From Rossellomorea aquimaris (GTDB lineage Bacteria; Bacillota; Bacilli; Bacillales; Bacillaceae_B), in NCBI RefSeq assembly GCF_003315075.1, contig NZ_QNRJ01000012.1, positions 34,627 to 98,626 of the forward strand: a stretch of DNA of 64,000 nucleotides, in the 5' to 3' direction. A program made the position numbers and the translations under genes. Positions 9,215 through 18,457 of this stretch are shown piece by piece. Every line of letters starts with the position of its first letter. The first letter of the stretch is position 1. A model generated the notes under the pieces. That model did not search any database, had not been told where the DNA came from, and worked only from the letters and a program-made list of their open reading frames with translations.

Positions 9215-12200
9215 TTGACGTTTAAGAAAAAGGTATTTTCAGTCATGGCAAGTGCTGCTTTGGTAACTTCTTCATTCGCTGGAGTAACAGCTTTCAATCC
9301 TGATAAAGCAGAAGCTGCTTTACAGGAAACGAAAAAGTTCAAGGTTTCGAATTTCTCAGAGGTTGTGGCACTGTCTATGAGTGATCAAGCTGTTCAAGAG
9401 CTTGTCATCGTAGGTAACGGTAAAGTAGATGCGACTAGTCAATTAGAGAAGCTTGGAGTTAAGGTGAAACAGAATTATAAGAACTATGTTTACCTAGCGG
9501 ATGTACCTACACGTAAAGTGATGGAAGTTCTTGACCTTAAGAGTGTCCGTACAGTGGGTAAAAATGCTGAAATCGAATTAGGTGAGGTCAAGGATCCTGA
9601 ATTAGCAGTGAAGGATCAAAATAAAGTCGATGAAGATGCGGTTGTAAAACCTAATCAGGCAGAAACTCATGCTCCAACCGGAGTGGATGATTTCCACGAT
9701 AAGTTTGATGGTAGTGGCACGCGTATCGGAATCATTGACTCAGGTCCCGATCCAGGCCATGAATCTTTTACAGAAGGTTTAGAAGAAGGAACACGTAAAT
9801 ATGGTGATTCGAAGATCGTTGCTGTAAGAGATTACACAATCTCGAATCGTTTTGCTTCATATCCTATTGAAGACCATTATAAAAAATACTTAGGTGATGG
9901 TGCGAACTATCTTTCTGAAGGAGACGTACTATTCGATAAAGGACATGCTGAGGGTGACTCCATTACAGTAGGGGAAACTACATATAGTACAGCAGGGCTT
10001 GACGCTTCCGATGACAAATTTTTCTTAGGGAAAACGGCATTTGAAACAAATCCTTATCCGAAAACAAATCCTAACTGGACGAACCAGGATTTGAATGCGG
10101 ATGGAGTGAATGGAAATTCCGATAATTTCGCTGTTCTCTTGGCAGGGGACAAAGTCTACATCGATACAGATATGGACAATGACTTCACTGACGAAACAGC
10201 CTATGCAAATAACGAAACAGGTACATTCGATGTGAATGTAGAAGATGAAAAGCTAGGAGCGAACTTCCGTGTCAATGATATGGAATTGAACTGGTTCGGT
10301 GCGGGTCTGAAGAAGATCAATTTATTCACTGACTTCAACGGACACGGATCTCACGTTTCAGGTATCTCAGCGGCAAACGGCCCGGCAAAAGCAAATGCGT
10401 TCGGAGCAGTTGCAGGTGAAGGGGTTGCCCCTGGAGCGGAACTTGTTGGATTACGTGTGTTCAAGGCAGCTGGCGGTGCATACACGTTCAGTATTCAAAA
10501 AGCAATGGTCGATGCTGCTCTACCAGAATCCGAAGGCGGCTTTGGCGTAGATGTTGCAAACTTAAGTCTGGGTTCTTCCCCGGATTTAAATGATGGTTTG
10601 GGATCTTATGGAGAGTTGATGACGGTCCTGAGTGAAGATACTGACATCGTATTCGTTACCTCTGCAGGAAATTCCGGTCCTGGTGCAGACACCGTCGGAT
10701 CACCTGGAGACGTAGCACCAATCATCTCTGTTGGTGCACATATCACGGCTGACATGTGGGCTAAGGAATACAATTCTTATCCATATGGAAAAAATGCAGA
10801 CGGCACTCCAAAAGAAGGACAAGGCTTATGGTACTTCTCTTCTGTTGGACCAAATGAAGCGGGTAACCAAAAACCGGATATCGTCGGTCCTGGATCTGCT
10901 TTTGCCGCTCACCCGGTACAAAACGGACCTTATGTGGTGATGCAGGGTACAAGTATGTCTTCGCCATATGTTGCTGGAGCAGTAGCGTTACTTAAATCAG
11001 CAGCTAAGAAAGATCGTATTCCATTCAACTATGAAATCGCTCGTGAAGCATTAATTTCAACAGCTAATCATTTGGATGGGTACAACCGCGCTCAAGAGGG
11101 TGGAGGACTGATCGATGTTCCTGCAGCTTATGAGTATCTGCGCAAAAACTTCATTTCAGATATTAAAGATGTAGACGTAACGGTATACCACGGAGAAAAA
11201 ATTTCCGGCGGTCCTGGTCTATATGTAAGAAATAAAGAAATTCCTGAAACAGTGGAAGTATTAGTAGAGAACAAGACAGATGAAGATAAGAGCCTGGATG
11301 TATCTCCAACAGGGGAATGGATCAAACCTTCTGTATCAAAAGTGGAGCTTAAAGCTGGAGAAAGTAAAACGATTACAGTAAAGTACGATGAGTCTAAATT
11401 GGAGACAGGCGTAAACGCTGAGACTCTTGTATTTGATGATGCATCAACTCCTTACGTTGAAGCGAGATCAGCACAAACGATCATTACTGGTCACGAGTTT
11501 AACCAGGATAACCGCTTCCGTTTCCGGGAAGAAGGAGAAGTTCAAGCTTCTAAAACGAAAGGTTACACATTCGAAGTTAAGCCTGGCGTAAGTGAAGTGC
11601 GCTTCTCACTAAATGCAATCAGTGAAAATGACGACTACAAAGGCCGCGTACGCGCGATCGTCTTTAATCCTGATGGAGTCGAAGTAAGTGAATACCAAGG
11701 ATATGCCGGATACGGTGCTGGTGGATTAGGTGTTGAAGATCATGTATTCAAGTCTCCTAAACCGGGAGTTTGGGAAGTACAGGTATATGGAGCTTTTGGT
11801 CCTGAAGCAGGTAAGGAAGTAAATAAATATCAATTAGAGGCTGTTGTTCAGGATGTGGTTGCTGAACCAGGTGAAATTGATTTAGGTAATGTTGCACCTG
11901 AAACTGAAATGACTAAATCCGTTACATTCTCAAACTATCTATCCGAAGCAAGAGATGTAAAGGTTGTAGGAGCACCATTCAGTACACCTAAAGCTTCTTC
12001 TAAAAAGGTAGAGGTACCTGGTGGTAATCAATTTTACTTCCAAGAGGTCAAAGTGAAAAATAATGTTTCTTTTGAAGTTCAAACATCTAATCCTTCTCAT
12101 CCGAGTGATGACGTGGATCTATATATCTTTGATTCTAAAGGAAATGAAGTAGCGTATTCTGCTGGTGCTACATCTGACGAGAAGGTTTCCCTGACTTCCC

Positions 12201-13438
12201 TGCCGGATGATACGTACACAATCGCGATTGAAGGATATGCAACAGCTGGTCCAACGACAACTCTTGATCTATCAATCAATGAGTTCGGCGTACTGTCTCC
12301 TGGTGAAAAAGGGGAAGGGAAAGTCGACGTAAAGGCTTCTCAAACTCTTAAAGTAGGCAAATCATTGACGACGGATGTAAACATCACCACTCCATCTGAG
12401 TCAATTGGCTCAATCGGAGCAGTATATTTACTTGATGCGAAAACGGACGAAGTATTATCCCTGCTTCCAATCAAAGTAGACGGGGACATCATCACTGAAG
12501 TTTCCGGTCAAGACCGTGTCGGAACAGCGATCGAAGTTTCCAAGAAGCTTCATAAAGATGGCTTTGCCGATGACCATAAGTACAAAACTGTTGTCCTTTC
12601 TACAGGATATAACTTCCCGGATTCATTATCTGCAGGTCCATTAGCATCTGCCATTGATGCTCCAATCTTACCTGTAGGCAGCAATGGGAAGCTTTCTAAA
12701 GAAGTATTAGATGAAATCGAACGTCTTGGTGCTGAAAATGTGTACATCCTTGGTGGAGAAGGAGTCGTTTCTGCCGACGTATTCACACAATTAAACAGTA
12801 TCTCGATCAATTCTTCTGATATCGAACGTTTAGAAACAGATGGAATGCCAAACCGTTACGGTACAAACCTTGCCATCGTTTCGAAGCTTCAAGAGCTTGG
12901 ATTCAAAGGAAACGGAGTATTCGTTGCTACTGGTAAGAACTTTGCAGATGCACTAAGTGCTGCGGCAATCGCCGGTGCCAATGATATGCCAATCGTTTTA
13001 ACAGATGGTAAAGATTTATCTGCTGAAGCGAAAGCCATTCTTGAAGATGAGAAAGTCTATGTGCTTGGTGGTAAATCAGCTGTTCCTGAAAATGTAGTAG
13101 CTCAAGCTAAAAAAGTAGCTGTCGATGTTAAAGTACTTTCTGGTGTGAACCGTTACGGTACACTGGCAGCAATCCTTGGAGAGTTCGCGACTAGCACAGA
13201 TAAGTTATATGTTGCCAGCGGTAAGAACTTCCCGGATGCATTATCTGCTGCTCCACTTGTAACAGATAACGCAGGATTACTATTACTGACAGACCCTAAT
13301 GGATTACCGAAAGAAGTAGATGCGTTCTTAACGAAGTATCTGTACCAGAACAAAATCTCTTCTGTCACTGTACTGGGTGGTAAAGGTGCAGTTGGTGAAG
13401 GCGCAAGAGAAGACCTTCAAGAAAAAGTATCAAACTAA
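9215..13438 (+). CDS. Vpr-like S8 serine protease with three CWB2 repeats
   Basis: 1407 residues; TTG start just after a GGGGGAAAAGGG site, with a signal peptide ending around AEAAL. An inhibitor_I9-like pro-region precedes the subtilisin domain: Asp175 (IIDSG), His377 (GHGSHVSG), Ser580 (GTSMSSP). The ~200-residue gap between Asp and His is much longer than in plain subtilisins and holds acidic Ca-loop-like motifs (DLNADGVNGN, DTDMDNDFTDE). Fn3-like and PPC-like beta domains follow, then three CWB2 modules from ~1093. Likely a wall-tethered extracellular protease that processes surface proteins; the pro-region implies autoactivation. Confidence 0.93.
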   Translation: MTFKKKVFSVMASAALVTSSFAGVTAFNPDKAEAALQETKKFKVSNFSEVVALSMSDQAVQELVIVGNGKVDATSQLEKLGVKVKQNYKNYVYLADVPTRKVMEVLDLKSVRTVGKNAEIELGEVKDPELAVKDQNKVDEDAVVKPNQAETHAPTGVDDFHDKFDGSGTRIGIIDSGPDPGHESFTEGLEEGTRKYGDSKIVAVRDYTISNRFASYPIEDHYKKYLGDGANYLSEGDVLFDKGHAEGDSITVGETTYSTAGLDASDDKFFLGKTAFETNPYPKTNPNWTNQDLNADGVNGNSDNFAVLLAGDKVYIDTDMDNDFTDETAYANNETGTFDVNVEDEKLGANFRVNDMELNWFGAGLKKINLFTDFNGHGSHVSGISAANGPAKANAFGAVAGEGVAPGAELVGLRVFKAAGGAYTFSIQKAMVDAALPESEGGFGVDVANLSLGSSPDLNDGLGSYGELMTVLSEDTDIVFVTSAGNSGPGADTVGSPGDVAPIISVGAHITADMWAKEYNSYPYGKNADGTPKEGQGLWYFSSVGPNEAGNQKPDIVGPGSAFAAHPVQNGPYVVMQGTSMSSPYVAGAVALLKSAAKKDRIPFNYEIAREALISTANHLDGYNRAQEGGGLIDVPAAYEYLRKNFISDIKDVDVTVYHGEKISGGPGLYVRNKEIPETVEVLVENKTDEDKSLDVSPTGEWIKPSVSKVELKAGESKTITVKYDESKLETGVNAETLVFDDASTPYVEARSAQTIITGHEFNQDNRFRFREEGEVQASKTKGYTFEVKPGVSEVRFSLNAISENDDYKGRVRAIVFNPDGVEVSEYQGYAGYGAGGLGVEDHVFKSPKPGVWEVQVYGAFGPEAGKEVNKYQLEAVVQDVVAEPGEIDLGNVAPETEMTKSVTFSNYLSEARDVKVVGAPFSTPKASSKKVEVPGGNQFYFQEVKVKNNVSFEVQTSNPSHPSDDVDLYIFDSKGNEVAYSAGATSDEKVSLTSLPDDTYTIAIEGYATAGPTTTLDLSINEFGVLSPGEKGEGKVDVKASQTLKVGKSLTTDVNITTPSESIGSIGAVYLLDAKTDEVLSLLPIKVDGDIITEVSGQDRVGTAIEVSKKLHKDGFADDHKYKTVVLSTGYNFPDSLSAGPLASAIDAPILPVGSNGKLSKEVLDEIERLGAENVYILGGEGVVSADVFTQLNSISINSSDIERLETDGMPNRYGTNLAIVSKLQELGFKGNGVFVATGKNFADALSAAAIAGANDMPIVLTDGKDLSAEAKAILEDEKVYVLGGKSAVPENVVAQAKKVAVDVKVLSGVNRYGTLAAILGEFATSTDKLYVASGKNFPDALSAAPLVTDNAGLLLLTDPNGLPKEVDAFLTKYLYQNKISSVTVLGGKGAVGEGAREDLQEKVSN

Positions 13439-13455
13439 TAGAATAAGGTTAATAG

Positions 13456-13489
13456 GGTCACCTGCTATTTATAGCGGGTGGCTTTTTTA
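13456..13489 (+). terminator. Terminator after the large protease gene
   Basis: An 11-bp stem with G-U pairs (13456-13466 with 13473-13483) followed by T6. Confidence 0.85.
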
Positions 13490-13567
13490 ATGCTTTTTTG
13501 GCAAGGCTCATTTCGTAAATATTGTGTCTTTGCATAACTTCTGTTTTAGATAGATGTGAAAACATAG

Positions 13568-13636
13568 ACCGTTCCTTTCCGCTCCAGGCACAAGATTCCC
13601 CGGGGAGGAAGTCGAGCCTCCTGTAGCGGAAATCAA
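13568..13636. repeat. Palindromic intergenic repeat, family A, diverged copy
   Basis: TTTCCGCTCCAGGC on the left pairs with GCCTCCTGTAGCGGAAA on the right. It shares the CTGTAGCGGAAATCAA end with the copies at 8935 and 15935. Nothing else is recognised in the 13490-13789 gap. Confidence 0.7.
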
Positions 13637-13789
13637 CTAGTACTCTCTACTTTAAGATTGCAATAGATGAACATCAAGGTCTTTCAGACTATCATTCTGA
13701 AAATTTCTTGAATTCATGGACAGGCCTTCCACCATCTTATATACTTTTTACAGATGATGTAAATGACATTCAACTGAGAGAGGAGTGGC

Positions 13790-15847
13790 ATGGTGAAAAT
13801 AAGAGTAATCCCTTCAATTATCTTCTTATTAGGTTGTATCCTGCTTCCGAACGGACTTGTGCAAGCGGAGGATGAGAATAAGGTTCAACTATTGGTGGTT
13901 CACAAGGATCAAAAAGGTGAAGTGTCGACACAGTCTTCAGACAAGGATGAAGGAAAATTTGAGGTCCTGTCAGTACCTTCAAAAGACGTTCCTGGCACTC
14001 TAACCAAATTAAATAATAAAGAAAACATAGAATATGCAGAGGTCGATCAGCTCGTCTACACACAAGCTGCCGCGCCGAATGATACATATTTTAATAATCA
14101 ATCCCAAGACTTTCAGGTAATGAACGTATTGGAAGCCTGGGAAAACTACGAACCCAGTGAAGAAGTCACTGTGGCGATTGTCGATTCAGGTATTGATTTG
14201 AAACATCCCGAGCTGCGCAGTAGATTAGTAGAAGGAAAGAACTTCATTAATGAAGAAGAGCCACCCGTCGATAGGTCAGGGCATGGCACTCATGTAGCGG
14301 GTCTAGTAGGAGCTGTGACCAATAACCAAATGGGTATTGCTTCTGCTGCTAAAAAAGTTAAACTCCTGCCTGTCAAAGTATTTGAAGGCAGGACCACCTA
14401 TATGTCCACGGTCATTAAAGGCATTCGTTACGCAGCGGACAATGGAGCGGATGTCATCAATTTGAGTCTCGGAAGCTATAGCAATATGCAAGCGCTCGAG
14501 GATGCTATTGATTACGCTGTGGAAAAGGGTGCCCTGGTGGTAGGAGCGGCAGGTAACGATGATGAGCACGCCGTCCTTTACCCGGCAACCTACCCGAATG
14601 TTCTGGCAGTAGGCAGCGTGGATTCTACTACATTAACCAAATCCACGTTCTCAAACTATGGGGAGACTGTAGATGTATCAGCCCCGGGAACGAATATTTT
14701 CAGTACATGGATGGGTGGCTATGAGTCGTTGGATGGAACGAGTATGTCAACAGCCATTGTAAGTTCGGTATCATCCATGGTCAAACAGCAGTACCCTTTT
14801 CTGAAAGGAATGCAGGTGAAGGATGTTCTTGAAAGCTCAACCACCTCATTACCAGAAGTCGATAGGCTTGGAACAGGGTTGATCAATGCAGAAGAAGCGT
14901 TGAACTATGTCCAAACGAAAAATCGTCTCTACGGACTGACTTCTGTGGAAACAGCTGTAGAAATATCTAAAAATGGCTGGCCATCACTAGAGGAAAAAGA
15001 GTTGACGATCGGTGGCAAAAAGTTGAATGGATCATTTGTTATTTTAGCAAGCGGTGATTCATTCCCGGATAGTTTAGCTGCTTCTCCACTGGGCTCTCAT
15101 TTGGATAGCCCGATTCTATTAGTAAAGAACAATCGATTGAGTGAGTCGGTCAAGGAAGAGCTGAAGAGATTGAATCCTTCTCATGTCTTAATGATAGGAG
15201 GGGGGAATGCAATCTCTCATGAAGTAGAAAATGAGATTAAGAATCTATCAATCGAGACCAATCGAATATTTGGCGTGAACCGTTATGAAACGGCCGTAGC
15301 GATCAATGACGCAATTCCCTACACAACCAACAAGGCTTTTGTCGTCTCAGGTCAAAACTATCCTGACGCTCTCTCAGTTGCTTCCTATAGTGGCAGTATG
15401 CAATATCCGGTACTCTTTGTTCAGAAAGAGAGTGTTCCGCAATCGGTTCGTACGTATATGAAAGAGAATGAAATTTCCAAGACGTATGTCATCGGTGGTC
15501 AAGGTGTTCTTTCTAATAAAGTAGTAGATAATCTGCCGGGACATTTCCGAATATATGGCGTGGATCGTTATGAAACCAATTTCAAGGTCCATCAGACGTT
15601 TATTTCGGAAGATTCAGATTCACTTTATTTTGCCACAGGAGGGAAATTCCCCGATGCCCTTAGCATAAGCCCGTTGGCTGCAAGAACAGACAGCCCTGTC
15701 GTTTTGGTTGATAGAAATAATAACCTGAACCTGAAGAAAACAATCCATTTGTTAACCAATCGCAACAACTATCACATTCTGGGCGGACCAGGTGCTTTAT
15801 CCGTTAAAAAAGCATGGGAAATCGATCAGTATATGATGAATCAGTAA
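13790..15847 (+). CDS. Subtilisin-family (S8) protease with three CWB2 repeats
   Basis: 685 residues. ATG at 13790 after a GAGAGGAG site (GTG at 13793 is also possible). Signal peptide ends near VQAED. Pro-region to ~100, then a compact subtilisin domain with Asp132 (IVDSG), His165 (GHGTHVAG) and Ser318 (GTSMSTA). CWB2 modules begin near 378. The first module is odd: its usual D-R-Y is replaced by T-S-V (LTSVETAV), and a ~15-residue insertion follows the first helix, so it may bind polymer poorly. Likely a wall-anchored extracellular protease. It ends in its own terminator. Confidence 0.92.
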   Translation: MVKIRVIPSIIFLLGCILLPNGLVQAEDENKVQLLVVHKDQKGEVSTQSSDKDEGKFEVLSVPSKDVPGTLTKLNNKENIEYAEVDQLVYTQAAAPNDTYFNNQSQDFQVMNVLEAWENYEPSEEVTVAIVDSGIDLKHPELRSRLVEGKNFINEEEPPVDRSGHGTHVAGLVGAVTNNQMGIASAAKKVKLLPVKVFEGRTTYMSTVIKGIRYAADNGADVINLSLGSYSNMQALEDAIDYAVEKGALVVGAAGNDDEHAVLYPATYPNVLAVGSVDSTTLTKSTFSNYGETVDVSAPGTNIFSTWMGGYESLDGTSMSTAIVSSVSSMVKQQYPFLKGMQVKDVLESSTTSLPEVDRLGTGLINAEEALNYVQTKNRLYGLTSVETAVEISKNGWPSLEEKELTIGGKKLNGSFVILASGDSFPDSLAASPLGSHLDSPILLVKNNRLSESVKEELKRLNPSHVLMIGGGNAISHEVENEIKNLSIETNRIFGVNRYETAVAINDAIPYTTNKAFVVSGQNYPDALSVASYSGSMQYPVLFVQKESVPQSVRTYMKENEISKTYVIGGQGVLSNKVVDNLPGHFRIYGVDRYETNFKVHQTFISEDSDSLYFATGGKFPDALSISPLAARTDSPVVLVDRNNNLNLKKTIHLLTNRNNYHILGGPGALSVKKAWEIDQYMMNQ

Positions 15848-15877
15848 GATAGAGAGATTGCCTCTCTATCTTTTTTT
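15847..15877 (+). terminator. Terminator after the subtilisin-CWB2 gene
   Basis: A 10-bp stem (15847-15856 with 15862-15871), 5-base loop and T7; the stem begins in the stop codon. Confidence 0.92.
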
Positions 15878-15934
15878 GGCTGTTTATAAAAAGATGTGTG
15901 TTTCTAATAACAATTTACAATTGTAACCTTAAAA

Positions 15935-16058
15935 GTTGATTGTAGCGGAAGGTGCTCGACTCCTGCGGGAATAGCGGGACAGGTGACACCCCACATGCGA
16001 AGCGGATGAGGCTCACCGCCCGCCCCGCGGAAAGCGAGCATCCTGCAGCGGAAATCAA
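15935..16058. repeat. Palindromic intergenic repeat, family A, long copy
   Basis: About 124 bp: GTTGATTGTAGCGGAAGGTGC at the left pairs with GCATCCTGCAGCGGAAATCAA at the right. The middle (GCGGGACAGGTGACACCCC ... GGCTCACCGCCCGC) is absent from the short copy at 8935. Repeats of this kind are common between genes of Bacillaceae. Confidence 0.82.
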
Positions 16059-16170
16059 ATATTGCAATCTTAGTTAAAAATGAAAAGAGTCATCATTTGA
16101 TAAAGAAGGGTTATAGTTTACTAGATACTATGATAAGATGGAATAAAATAACATTACAAAGGGGAACGCA

Positions 16171-18006
16171 ATGAATTCAAAAATGAAGAAACTTGTATCA
16201 GGGATAGCAGCTGTGGCACTGAGCGCGACACTTGCGAGTCCGATCACTTCGAAGGCAGCGGGGTATGAAAACCCGTCTAAATATGAAATCAATAAACTGT
16301 TGACGGAAGCCGCGATGAAATATGATGTCCCGGCCGAAGTTGTGAAGGCTGTAGCTGCTGAAGAAAGCGGTTGGAAGCAATTCACGGCATATGGAGAACC
16401 GAATATTTCGGATGATGGCGGGATCGGAATCATGCAGGTGACGAATACTGCCGGTTATGATGTCGAGCGTTTAAAGAATGATATCGGATTCAATATAGAA
16501 GCAGGAATCAAGATTTTAAACGAGAAATGGGAACTTGGTGAAAAAGGACTTTCAAGTTGGAATCGCTCTACAAGCATCCCCACCGTTGGAGATAATGAGC
16601 GTGACATCATCGAGAACTGGTATTTTGCCCTGTTAGCTTACAATGGACAGGTGCAAGGAAATAGTCCAATCAAAATGGCGACAGGTGAAAGAAACTTCGG
16701 AAGCTATCAAGAACGGGTATATGCAGAGCTTTCAAGTGGAAACCCGGGCATCTTCAAGAATGATAGAGTCGAGCTTTCTTTTGCCAAAGAGGATTTCACC
16801 TACACAGGCGAGCCAAACTATTATTTATTATTCGATAAGAAACAGTATGAGGTGGATGGACTTGCCCATACGACAAAACATTCATATCGACCGGGGGATT
16901 TAGTGATTTCTGCGGATGGATCCCGTTTTAGAGAACAACCAACTTCTGAGTCAAAGGAAGTGTCTGCGAAACTTCCAAGCGGTGAAACGGAAGTCCTTGA
17001 AATCCTAAATGGGTTTGAATACGATCAATCCAAGAATCCGAATCACTTCGTCTGGTACAACGTCGAACGTGAAAACAACAAACAAGAGGCATACGTTGCT
17101 TCAAGCGAACTCAACAAGATCGGTGAGCGACTATCTGGAACCGATCGGATCAAGACGGCCGTTGATATTTCCCAGGCGGGCTGGAATCAAGCTGATACGG
17201 TCGTTCTGGCACAGGGATATAACTTCCCGGATGCGTTAACGGGTGGCCCACTTGCTTATAAGAAGGATGCGCCGCTTTTATTAACGGATAAAAATAAACT
17301 GACTGAATCAACGAAAAATGAAATCCAGCGATTAAAAGCTTCTAACATCATCATTTTAGGTGGAGAAGGGGCAGTCAGCAAGGGTGTCATGGATGCTCTT
17401 AAAGGAATGGGATTGAAAGTTGACCGGATCGGTGGACTTGATCGCTATGAAACAGCCCAGCTTATTTCGGAGCAAGTGAATTCGAATCCTGATAAAGCCA
17501 TCATTGCGTCAGGCAAGAACTTCCCGGATGCTCTTTCTGTGGCGCCATATGCTTCTGTAAAAGGATATCCGATCCTTTTAACAGCGAGAGATGCTGTTTC
17601 TGTCTATACGAGTAAAGCTCTTACCGGGGTGGATAGCACGATCGTTGTCGGTGGAGCAGGCGTCATCAGTGATGGTGTCATGAAAAAGGTGAAGGCCGAG
17701 AAGAGAGTAAGCGGAGTGGATCGTTATGAAACCTCTCTTGAAATTGCGAAGGAGCTTCCACTGGCTAACCCCGATGAGAAAGCTCTTCTCGCGAGCGGTA
17801 AAAACTATCCGGATGCGTTATCGGGATCAATACTCGCTGCAAAGCAAAAGGCACCTCTTCTTCTATCTAATCCGGAACAGCTGCCAAAAAGCGTCAACAA
17901 CTTTATCGCAGCTAAAGAATATAAAGAGTTCTTCCTGCTCGGAGGACCAAGTGCCATGAATGTGGAAGACGAGCTTGGAGATTTATACAAAAAGCTGTAT
18001 TATTAA
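16171..18006 (+). CDS. Lytic transglycosylase (SLT) with SH3-like domain and three CWB2 repeats
   Basis: 611 residues. Signal peptide ends around SKAAG. An SLT/lysozyme-like domain occupies ~35-190, with the catalytic Glu65 in EESGW followed by GGIGIMQVT and LLAYNGQ motifs. An SH3b-like segment follows (~250-315: REQPTSES, WYNVE, AYVAS), then three CWB2 modules from ~319. It should cleave glycan strands of peptidoglycan with anhydro-muramyl products. It lies after a GGGGAACGC site and family A repeat. The combination SLT-SH3-CWB2 differs from the amidase head of its neighbours. Confidence 0.9.
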   Translation: MNSKMKKLVSGIAAVALSATLASPITSKAAGYENPSKYEINKLLTEAAMKYDVPAEVVKAVAAEESGWKQFTAYGEPNISDDGGIGIMQVTNTAGYDVERLKNDIGFNIEAGIKILNEKWELGEKGLSSWNRSTSIPTVGDNERDIIENWYFALLAYNGQVQGNSPIKMATGERNFGSYQERVYAELSSGNPGIFKNDRVELSFAKEDFTYTGEPNYYLLFDKKQYEVDGLAHTTKHSYRPGDLVISADGSRFREQPTSESKEVSAKLPSGETEVLEILNGFEYDQSKNPNHFVWYNVERENNKQEAYVASSELNKIGERLSGTDRIKTAVDISQAGWNQADTVVLAQGYNFPDALTGGPLAYKKDAPLLLTDKNKLTESTKNEIQRLKASNIIILGGEGAVSKGVMDALKGMGLKVDRIGGLDRYETAQLISEQVNSNPDKAIIASGKNFPDALSVAPYASVKGYPILLTARDAVSVYTSKALTGVDSTIVVGGAGVISDGVMKKVKAEKRVSGVDRYETSLEIAKELPLANPDEKALLASGKNYPDALSGSILAAKQKAPLLLSNPEQLPKSVNNFIAAKEYKEFFLLGGPSAMNVEDELGDLYKKLYY

Positions 18007-18025
18007 TATAGTAGGTTTTAATATT

Positions 18026-18340
18026 AAGAGGCTGGGACAAAAGTGTTTTAGTCTAAGTAAAACCCGAACAAATCTGTTTCCTAGTAGGCAGATCTGTTCG
18101 GGTTTATTATTTGTTTTCGGTACATTTGATTTTAGCTGTTTCCAGCGGTTGATTGGAGTGCAAGACGAAGACTCCTGCGGGAAAAGTAGCTTATGTGAGA
18201 CCCCGCAGGCTTGCCTAGGAGGCTCACGGGCTACCCGCGGAAAGCGTAGTCTTGCACGGAAATCATTAGCGGTATTAAGAACCTACACTTCTATTGTTCG
18301 TCTTTATATCGTGGCATTTTAGTTTTGTCCCTGCCTCTTT
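18026..18340. repeat. Long palindromic repeat, family B, copy 1
   Basis: About 315 bp bounded by AAGAGGCTGGGACAAAA and TTTTGTCCCTGCCTCTT. Inside are a perfect hairpin of the AACCCGAACAAATCTG type (18061-18108), which may terminate the preceding gene, and a GACTCCTGCGGG ... CCCGCGGAAAGCG core related to family A. A second copy, inverted and itself interrupted, is at 49868-50307. Long open frames across it are not genes. No other element is seen in 18007-18457. Confidence 0.88.
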
Positions 18341-18457
18341 CTTTTGGTAGGATTATTAAACAGAGATTACATTTATGTAAGATTCTATTTTTTTAATCTA
18401 TTTCATGATAAAATTATTCTTCGTATTGATCTTCGACTTGAAAGGTGAAAAACATAC

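Noticed and set aside
17960..18322. 120-codon plus-strand frame
   Set aside because: Overlaps the end of the SLT-CWB2 gene and runs through the family B palindromic repeat; no RBS.
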